A stretch of 64,000 bases of DNA from Pseudomonadota bacterium (GTDB taxonomy: Bacteria; Desulfobacterota; Desulfobacteria; Desulfobacterales; RPRI01), in the NCBI GenBank assembly GCA_018817425.1, contig JAHITX010000127.1:1-64000 (forward strand), read 5' to 3'. A program made the translations under genes and the position numbers. How positions within the stretch are numbered: the stretch's first letter is position 1; every line of letters starts with the position of its first letter. The notes under the pieces are model-generated. The model was not told where the DNA came from. It saw only the letters and a list, made by a program, of their open reading frames with translations, and made no database searches. This document shows positions 57,377 to 64,000 of the stretch, piece by piece.

Positions 57377-60300
57377 ATGAGTTCGAATATTGAAAAGATC
57401 GGCGCTGTAATGGTAGTGGGCGGAGGAATTACCGGTATCCAGGCTTCTCTTGATCTTGCTGAACAGGGCTATATGGTTTATTTGATTGAAAACAGCCCGG
57501 CCATCGGTGGAGCTATGGCTCAGCTTGACAAAACCTTTCCTACCCTTGACTGTGCTATGTGAATTTTATCTCCCAAACTCGTGGAGTCTGGAAGATATAG
57601 CAACATCAAGATTATAGCAAATGCCAAAGTTGAAGCTTTAACAGGACAGGCTGGAAATTTTAATGTAACCGTTCTTAAAAGACCGCGATATATAGATGAA
57701 GATTTATGTACTGCCTGCGGTACATGTGTGAGCTATTGTCCGGTAGAGATGCCTGATTCATATAATGAAAATCTGGTTAATAACAAATGCCTTTATATTC
57801 CTTATCCGCAGGCGGTTCCGGCTTCATATGTGATAGATCCCAAATATTGCCTTTTTCAAACAAAAAACGAATGCCGCCAGTGCGAGCAGGCCTGCAAGGA
57901 TCTTAAGGCGATAAAGCTTAACCAGCAGGAAGAACATATTGATATACAGGTAGGTTCAATTATTCTTGCCATTGGGTTTGATGAATTTGATGCAAGAAGA
58001 AAAAAAGCCTATGGCTATGGTGAATATCCTAATGTAGTTACAAGCATAGAACTTGAAAGAATGCTTTCCGCATCCGGGCCTTTTCTTGGTAAAATCACGC
58101 GCCTGTCTGACAGAAAGCATCCGAAAAAAATTGCTTTCCTGCAGTGTGTCGGAAGCCGGGATGTTGAAACAAACTCCTATTGTTCTTCCGTTTGTTGTAC
58201 CTATGCCGTTAAAGAAGCAATGGTTGCCAAAGAACATGATCCGGATGTTGATATCACCATATTTTATATGGATATAAGAACCCAGGGTAAAGGCTTTGAA
58301 AGTTTCTATGAAAGAGCAAAAACCAAATTTGGCATTAAATTTGTAAGAAGCCGTCTGGCCTCAATGGAAAGAATACATGAGTCTGAAAACCTCTTGTTTA
58401 AGTTTGTTACAGAAGACGGTAAACATCATACAGAAGAATTTGATATGGCTGTTTTATCTGTTGGGCTTGAGCCTTCAAGAACAGCAAAAGAATTAGCTGA
58501 TACATTAGGCGTTAAGCTTAATAAAGAAGGTTTCTGTCAAACCAATGAGTTTTCTCCCATAAGCACCAACCGGGAAGGGATCTTTGTTGCCGGCGCCTTT
58601 CAGTCACCCAAGGATATCCCGGAAAGCGTTATCCAGGCGAGCGGATCGGTTGCATTGGCATCCGGGCTTTTATCGGAAGTCCGGGGCACGCTGGTTGAGG
58701 AAAAAGAATGTGTTGCCGAAACTGATTTAACCGGAGAAGACCCGCGCATAGGGGTTTTTGTCTGCCACTGCGGAGTTAATATTGCAGGGGTTGCCGATGT
58801 AAAAAAAATAAGGGAATATGTAGAGACTTTGCCCGATGTAGTATATGCCGAGCAATCCATGTATGCCTGTTCCAAGGACAACCAGGATAAAATAAAACAA
58901 ATAATAAAAGAACATAATCTAAACCGGGTGGTAGTGGCAGCCTGCACTCCACGTACTCATGAGCCTCTTTTCCAGGAGACCATAAGAGAGGCCGGATTGA
59001 ACCGCTGTCTTTTTGAAATGGCCAATATCCGTGACCATTGTTCCTGGGTACATGCCAATGAACCCCGGTTGGCAACTGAAAAAGCCATTGATTTGTTAAG
59101 GATGGGAGTAGCTAAAGCAAGGCTGTTATCTCCTTTAAAAGAAGAGTCTGTTCCTGTAACACCAAAGGCTCTGGTAATCGGAGGAGGATTGTCCGGAATG
59201 ACGGCGGCACTTTCTATAGCCGATCAGGGATTGGATTGCGTATTGCTGGAAAAAAACAAATCGCTTGGCGGCAATCTGCAAGGAATTTTCTATACTTTAA
59301 GTGATAATGACCCACAGAAACTGTTAAGAGATACCATTGAAAAAGTTACAAACCATTTAAAGATAAAAGTTTTTACTGAAACGGATATAAAGGAAGTAAC
59401 AGGCTATATCGGCAATTTTTTAACCAGGTTTTCTGCCGGGGAAAAGGAACAAACAATTTCTCACGGTGTAATTATTGTGGCTACCGGGGCTTATGAATAT
59501 GAGCCGAAGGAATATCTATACGGAGACAACGAAAGTGTAATCACACAGCACAGCCTGGAAGAAAAACTGGCCTCAAGAAATTTCAGTTCTGATGAACTTA
59601 AAGATGTTGTAATGATTCAATGCGTTGGTTCAAGAACAAAAGAAAGACCTTATTGCAGTAAAATATGTTGCAGTCAGGCTATAAAAAATGCCCTGAAAAT
59701 TAAGTCGATAAAACCTAATTCCAATGTTTATATTCTTTATAAAGATATTCGGGCATATGGTTTCCGCGAAGAGTATTACAGAAAGGCCAGAAACGAAGGT
59801 ATAATTTTTATCAGATATGATGACGACAATCTGCCGGTTGTAAAAGAAGAAAACGGCGAGTTAAGAGTTGAGGTTTTTGATCCTATATTAGGAGAAAATA
59901 TCTTAATCTCTCCTTCCCTCCTGGCTTTGAGTGCGGGAGTGGTTCCGGGAGACAATGAAAGTATTTCGAAATTACTAAAAGTTCCTTTAAATGTCGAAGG
60001 TTTTTTCCTGGAAGCCCATGTAAAGCTTCGTCCGGTTGATTTTCCGACCGATGGAATTTTTGTAGCAGGCCTTGCTCACTCTCCCAAGCCTATAGACGAG
60101 ACTATTGCTCAGGCTCAGGCAGCGGCAGCCCGTGCGGCAATCCCGTTAACCAGGGGCTATGTAATGGTTGAGCCTGTTGTAAGTATTGTTGATTCCCAAA
60201 AATGCTTTGGCTGCGGAATATGTGAATATTTATGTCCATATGGTTCGATCAAGGTGACATCTGTTGAAGGTGAAGATAAGGCTCAAAGTATTTCAGCATC

Positions 60301-60424
60301 CTGTAAGGGTTGTGGTATTTGTGCTTCCAAGTGTCCCAGGCAGGCAATCACTATGGGAAGGTTTACAAATGAACAGATCATCGCTCAGATTGATGCGTTT
60401 TCTTTAGCAACGAGTGATGTGTAG
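57377..60424 (+). CDS. HdrA-like flavoprotein with predicted selenocysteine (UGA 57560-57562)
   Basis: The reading frame is continuous except for one TGA at 57560-57562, giving about 1015 residues. The UGA falls in DCAM-U-ILSPKLVESGR; the paralogue at 50741 has DCSMCILSPKLVESGR, so UGA aligns with Cys and is read as Sec62. The frame continues with full homology. A hairpin just downstream could be the SECIS. Domains: N-terminal HdrA segment, CTACGTCVSYCP, the CVGSRDVE region, a second FAD domain (ALVIGGGLSGMTAALSIAD) and two C-terminal clusters (CFGCGICEYLCPY, CKGCGICASKCPR). It lacks the GltD insert. ATG 57377 is favoured over 57371 by the AAGGA spacing. Confidence 0.9.
57560..57597 (+). promoter_or_regulatory. 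in-frame Sec UGA codon with candidate SECIS hairpin in hdrA
   Basis: After UGA (57560-57562) the mRNA can fold as TATCTCC (57567-57573) with GG-A-AGATA (57590-57597, one bulged A). An inner hairpin ACTC-GTG-GAGT spans 57577-57587. The apical GU fits bacterial SECIS elements, which sit directly downstream of UGA. Confidence 0.6.
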
Positions 60425-60436
60425 AGAGGTTTATAT

Positions 60437-61201
60437 ATGAGTTTTGAACCGAAGATTCTCGGTATTTTATGTAACTGGTGTGCTTATGCCGGAGGTGATC
60501 TGGCAGGAGTTTCCCGAATTCAATATCCTCCCAATATGAAAGTGGTCAGGGTTATGTGCACCGGAAGAGTAGACCCGGAATTTATTATTGAGGGCTTTCT
60601 TGTCGGTTGTGACGGTATCTGGGTCGGCGGCTGACATATCGGAGAATGCCATTACCAGTCTGGTAATGAAGAAGCAATCAATATGGTGGATGTAGCAAAA
60701 AGTATTATAAGCCATATTGGAATAAACCCGAAAAGGCTTTTGCTGGATTGGGTTTCAGCTGCAGAGGGCCCACGTTTTGCTCAACTGGTAACCGATTTTA
60801 CCAATCAATTAAGAGAACTGGGGCCTTTAGACGAAGATGCGAAAAACAATAATGGAAATTTGTCGCTTAAACTTAAAGCCGCTAAAAATGCAGTTAGCAA
60901 TGAGAAGTTAAGATGGGTTGCAGCCAAACAAACCGAATTCAGAAAAGATGGAAACAAATATGGCGAAGTATTTACCGATCAGGAAATCAAAAGGATGGTA
61001 GATGGTGTCGTTATTGAGGAAATTGATCTTTGCCAGATTTTATTGCTTTTAGAGCAGGAAAATTTATCTGTTAAAGAAATTTCTCAACGACTTGGGATAT
61101 CTTCTCCTAAGATAATGGAACAGATGCTTGGTTTAAGAAGAAAAGAGATTATTAAAATCGCTGAAATAAGGGGCAGGTCTCCCCTTTATGCGCTACAATA
61201 A
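60437..61201 (+). CDS. MvhD-like electron transfer protein with predicted selenocysteine (UGA 60632-60634)
   Basis: This protein has about 254 residues, with one in-frame TGA at 60632-60634 read as Sec66. The context is VGG-U-HIGECHYQSGN; the Cys paralogue reads VSGCHPGDCHYLSGN, so Sec replaces Cys at the cluster-binding position. The N-terminus FEPKILGILCNWCAYAGGDL, then AGVSRIQY, is typical MvhD. A C-terminal extension (about 150-254) absent from the first copy contains a winged-helix-like region (LSVKEISQRLGISSPKIMEQ). It follows the Sec-HdrA gene by 12 bases. Sec-containing HdrA and MvhD are known in methanogens and Deltaproteobacteria. Confidence 0.9.
60632..60668 (+). promoter_or_regulatory. 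in-frame Sec UGA codon with SECIS hairpin in mvhD
   Basis: After UGA (60632-60634) comes a perfect 8-bp hairpin: CATTACCA (60650-60657), loop GTC, TGGTAATG (60661-60668), beginning 15 bases after the codon. Distance, stem length and the GU in the loop fit the bacterial SECIS. Confidence 0.75.
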
Positions 61202-61229
61202 GCATGAAACTTAAAAAGGAAGTAAAGTA

Positions 61230-62891
61230 GTGGAAGGGAAAAAGGTACTCGTTATTGGAAGCAGTCTATCCGGTATTCAGTCCGCTCTTGATATGGCTGA
61301 AGAAGGTAAACTTGTCTATCTTGTTGAAAGTGCACCGGGATTAAGCGGAGAAAAATTATTCCCGGTTGATTATTCTAAACATAAAACTCCTTTTGTCTCT
61401 TCCAAATGGGAGGAAGCAAAAAAACATCCGAATATCCATATTATATCCAATGGAGTTATAGAAGATGCCCGGAAAGAAAATGGAAGTTTTAAGATAAAAA
61501 TTAAAAAGACGGCTTTGCGGGTATTGGAAGACAAGTGTAATGACTGCAAGGAATGCATAAAAGTTTGTCCGGTTAACTTACGTGATGATTATTCCAACGG
61601 GCTTGGCTTAAGAACAGCTGTCGATTATTTTAATCTGGAAACAAAATCTTACGGTATTATAAAAGAAAGGCCCATATGTGAGGAAACCTGCCCGGTTCAT
61701 TTAGATGTTCGGGGTTATGTGGGTTTGATAGCAGATGGCAAGTATAAGGAAGCATTAAATCTAATACGCGAAAAGCTGCCGTTTCCGGCTACGATAGGAA
61801 GGATATGTCCCCATCCCTGTGAAGAAAAATGCAACCGCGCAAAAAAAGATGCCCCTCTTTGCATTCGGGATCTGAAGCGATTTGTAGCCGACGCTGAAAT
61901 TGAAGCCGGTTATGATGAAATCATAAAAAAAGCTAAATCCAATGGTAAAAAAGTAGCCATAATCGGTGCCGGACCGGCTGGACTTGCCTGTGCTCATGAT
62001 CTTGCGGTATTGGGTTATGGGGCCGTGATATTCGAGGAACTTCCGGTTGCCGGTGGAATGCTCGCAGTAGGCATTCCAAAATACCGCTTGCCCAGAAATC
62101 TTTTGAACAAAGAGATAGATATTGTTACAAAACTTGGAGCCCAAATAAAGACCGGTATCCGCATAGGAAAGGACATGTCGGTTGATGACCTTTTTAATCA
62201 GGGTTTTGAAGCTGTTTTTATTGCAGTTGGAGCACATAAGGGCCAGAATTTAAGAATTGACGGGGAAGATACAACAGGTGTTGTTTCCGGTGTCAAATAT
62301 CTTCGCGACCTTAATCTTGGAAAAGAAGTGCAGTTAGGTAAAAAAGTCGCAGTTATCGGCGGCGGAAATGTGGCTATGGATTCAGCCCGATCTTCTCTTC
62401 GTTTTGGAGCAAAGGAAGTATCAATCCTTTATAGAAGATCAAGAGAAGAGATGCCGGCAAGTGGTGAAGAGATTGATGCTGCCTTAGCCGAAGGCATTAA
62501 ATTTGAATATCTGGTTGCACCTCAACAAGTACTTGTAGATAATGGGAAGGTTGCCGGCTTAAAATGCATTCGCATGCAACTGGGAGAACCTGATGCATCG
62601 GGAAGAAGAAGACCCGTAACCATAGAAGGATCAGAATTTGATATTGAGCTTGATATGATAATACCTGCTATAGGACAAAAATCCGACCTTTCGTTTCTGC
62701 CTGAAAATGACGCCGTGGAAACGACTAAATGGGGAACCATTGTTGCCGATTCCCGACAGTGTTGCACCAACAGGCAGGGAATTTTTGCCGGTGGTGATTG
62801 TGTTACCGGACCAAATATTGCAATTGAAGCGGTTGCAGCAGGGAAAAAAGCAGCTTTATCTATAGACGAATATCTGAGACGAATATCTTAA
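61230..62891 (+). CDS. GltD-like NAD(P)H oxidoreductase with degenerate HdrA N-terminus
   Basis: This 553-residue protein starts (GTG 61230) with an HdrA-type Rossmann segment (VLVIGSSLSGIQSALDMAE), but the Cys/Sec motif DCxMC/U-ILSPKLVES is lost: this region reads DYSKHKTPFVSSKWEE. A [4Fe-4S] motif (CNDCKECIKVCPVN) and a full GltD-like module follow (CEETCPVHL, ICPHPCEEKCNRA, VAIIGAGPAGLACAHDLA, VAVIGGGNVAMDSARSS, AIGQKSDL). It corresponds to the first 40 percent of the HdrA-GltD protein at 50741, as a separate gene. It could pass electrons between NAD(P)H and iron-sulfur partners; glutamate synthase function is unlikely, as no gltB is present. Confidence 0.86.
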   Translation: MEGKKVLVIGSSLSGIQSALDMAEEGKLVYLVESAPGLSGEKLFPVDYSKHKTPFVSSKWEEAKKHPNIHIISNGVIEDARKENGSFKIKIKKTALRVLEDKCNDCKECIKVCPVNLRDDYSNGLGLRTAVDYFNLETKSYGIIKERPICEETCPVHLDVRGYVGLIADGKYKEALNLIREKLPFPATIGRICPHPCEEKCNRAKKDAPLCIRDLKRFVADAEIEAGYDEIIKKAKSNGKKVAIIGAGPAGLACAHDLAVLGYGAVIFEELPVAGGMLAVGIPKYRLPRNLLNKEIDIVTKLGAQIKTGIRIGKDMSVDDLFNQGFEAVFIAVGAHKGQNLRIDGEDTTGVVSGVKYLRDLNLGKEVQLGKKVAVIGGGNVAMDSARSSLRFGAKEVSILYRRSREEMPASGEEIDAALAEGIKFEYLVAPQQVLVDNGKVAGLKCIRMQLGEPDASGRRRPVTIEGSEFDIELDMIIPAIGQKSDLSFLPENDAVETTKWGTIVADSRQCCTNRQGIFAGGDCVTGPNIAIEAVAAGKKAALSIDEYLRRIS

Positions 62892-62908
62892 AGGAAAATA
62901 GCAATACC

Positions 62909-63769
62909 ATGGGAGAAATACAGCAAAGATATATAATAGACTTTAATGACACTCATTGTAAAAGGCAGCATATGCCTGAACTGGAAGTCAAAGATCGTAT
63001 AAGCAACTTTGAAGAAGTTGAGTTGGGCTTTAGTATCGAAAAAGCAAAAGAAGAAGCAAAAAGGTGTCTTAGCTGTCGCAGGTGCTTAGGATGCGGACTT
63101 TGCCTGGCGGTATGCCAACCCAAAGCGATAGTTTTTGAACAGGAAGATGACTTTGTTGAATTATCGATAGATGAGATCATTATCGCACCCGAAATGGTAA
63201 GTTCTACTCCAATGGTAAATGAATATATTAATATTATAAATGCTTTTCAATTTGAAAGCATGCTCTCATTAAATGGTCCTACAGGTGGAGTAGTTATGCG
63301 CCCATTTGATGGAGAGATTCCACAAAAAATCGCCTTTATCATAAATGGTAAAAGTGAAGGCGAAAATAATTATCTTGCTTCCTATGCCGTTTGCGAGGCT
63401 GTATTAGCTCTTCAAAAGGTGGAGGATTTGGCTGTATCCATCTTTGTTTCGGATAAGGAAAAAGTTATCAAGGCTCATGAAAATGAAATAACAGGTGGTA
63501 TTACTATTGTGGAGGGCGAGATAAAAGAACTAAAGGAAAATGAAGAAACAAATAATCTTTTAGTTACATTTAATGAAAACGACCAAACAAAAGAAGAAGA
63601 ATTTGATATGATAGTAAGAGTGCAATTACCGAAAAGTTCTTCTTATCTTAAAGATTTGAGTATGAAACTGGGCTTGAATATAAACGATAAAATACTTTTG
63701 GATACACCAAGCCCTTCCCTGACCGATACCTCCGTTCCGGACATCTTTTATACAGGTCTTGTGTTATAA
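62909..63769 (+). CDS. HdrA-middle-region-like iron-sulfur protein, C-terminally short
   Basis: This 286-residue protein begins where the upstream gene's homology to HdrA-GltD ends: CLSCRRCLGCGLCLAVCQP aligns with CLNCGICSECMQCVAAC of the long protein. AFQFESMLSLNGPTGG recalls the EFERILSASGPYKG region of HdrA. The rest is divergent, and the conserved CVGSRD iron-sulfur segment and second FAD domain are absent. It ends with a normal TAA. Together with 61230-62891 it looks like a third HdrA-GltD copy split in two and shortened. Its function is uncertain. Confidence 0.7.
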   Translation: MGEIQQRYIIDFNDTHCKRQHMPELEVKDRISNFEEVELGFSIEKAKEEAKRCLSCRRCLGCGLCLAVCQPKAIVFEQEDDFVELSIDEIIIAPEMVSSTPMVNEYINIINAFQFESMLSLNGPTGGVVMRPFDGEIPQKIAFIINGKSEGENNYLASYAVCEAVLALQKVEDLAVSIFVSDKEKVIKAHENEITGGITIVEGEIKELKENEETNNLLVTFNENDQTKEEEFDMIVRVQLPKSSSYLKDLSMKLGLNINDKILLDTPSPSLTDTSVPDIFYTGLVL

Positions 63770-63780
63770 ATAATAATGGT

Positions 63781-63920
63781 AAGGGTTCAAAGGGCCAAGG
63801 ATTCCAGGATTCAAGTGAAAGGCCCGGAGACAACCCTATCAGCTATGTTTATTTGACGCAAGACAACAGCAAAAACAACCACTTGAATCCTTGAACCCTC
63901 GAATCCTGGGCCCCTTTTTC
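63781..63920. repeat. large imperfect inverted repeat of GGATTC/GGGTTC motifs
   Basis: The left arm (63781-63817) and right arm (63880-63920) form an imperfect long stem. AGGATTCAAGTG (63806-63817) pairs exactly with 63880-63891, and AAGGGCC pairs with GGCCCCTT. Several GGATTC/GGGTTC units repeat inside each arm. It lies between the third Hdr copy and the next gene and resembles dispersed repeats, not a simple terminator. Confidence 0.6.
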
Positions 63921-63977
63921 CCAAATCATTGGGATAAGATCCAAATCGTTAAACCCAATAATGATGGGAGTTATATT

Positions 63978-64000
63978 ATGGACAAGATATTAAGAATCAA
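63978..64000 (+). CDS. start of a further gene, possibly a second AOR-family enzyme (partial)
   Basis: ATG 63978 with GGGAG upstream opens a frame MDKILRI that runs off the window. AOR-family proteins commonly begin with a KILRVNLTE-type strand, as the gene at 47837 does, so a second AOR is plausible. Seven residues cannot prove it. Confidence 0.4.

Noticed and set aside
57371-60424. Apparent nonsense mutation splitting an HdrA gene into two frames
   Set aside because: The stop is UGA, falls at a codon that is Cys in the adjacent paralogue, is followed by a hairpin, and the frame stays intact for 950 more residues; selenocysteine explains this better than a pseudogene.
60437-61201. Apparent truncation of the second MvhD gene
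   Set aside because: UGA aligns with a conserved Cys and has a perfect SECIS-like hairpin 15 bases downstream.

Overview
The window is AT-rich chromosomal DNA from an anaerobic, Gram-negative bacterium, most likely a sulfate reducer of the Desulfobacterota (Desulfobacterales-like). The reasons are a complete LPS and outer-membrane assembly cluster that uses LpxI rather than LpxH, a methyltetrahydrofolate methyltransferase of the Wood-Ljungdahl type, a PEP-CTERM secreted protein, and a large tungsten aldehyde oxidoreductase / heterodisulfide-reductase-like electron transfer cluster in which two genes carry in-frame UGA codons that are best read as selenocysteine. The taxonomy is an inference from gene content.

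Layout. 1-630: 3' end of a 23S rRNA gene, 5S rRNA and a strong terminator. 672-3670: orphan membrane histidine kinase and lysS. 3796-19703: one dense same-strand envelope cluster (lolC/E, lolD, bamA, ompH/skp, lpxD, fabZ, lpxA, lpxI, a Gfo/Idh oxidoreductase, lpxB, msbA, lptF, lptG, lpxK) that makes lipid A, flips it, exports LPS and lipoproteins and builds the outer membrane. 19704-28300: accessory island with three toxin-antitoxin pairs, a group II intron-like remnant, a REP-associated transposase between inverted copies of an 18-bp repeat, a PEP-CTERM gene with decayed relatives, and a 2.1-kb element made of two overlapping tyrosine recombinases bounded by terminal inverted repeats.

28311-33702: ADP-forming acyl-CoA synthetase, Sfp-type phosphopantetheinyl transferase, beta-CASP nuclease and EamA transporter. 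33757-37396: minus-strand operon of a SHOCT protein, a membrane protein-kinase-like protein and a DUF2914 protein. 38443-41029: acpP, fabF and an acyltransferase. 41026-43245 (minus): a pterin-dependent methyltransferase and a PurF-like protein lacking the N-terminal nucleophile. 43498-46710: carB. 46841-47533 (minus): flavin reductase-rubredoxin.

47837-64000 is the most unusual part: AOR-family tungsten enzyme, MoaD-like protein, polyferredoxin, a 1496-residue HdrA with an NADPH:glutamate-synthase-like (GltD) module inserted inside it, MvhD, an FrhB-like iron-sulfur protein, HdrC, a second HdrA (Sec), a second MvhD (Sec), then a third HdrA/GltD copy split into two genes, and the first codons of what may be a second AOR. 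I infer that aldehyde or acyl-CoA-level redox at the tungsten site is coupled through ferredoxin-type proteins and flavin-based HdrA modules to NAD(P)H and other carriers. A 142-bp inverted-repeat element occurs in two full copies and one partial copy across the window, including one inside this cluster.
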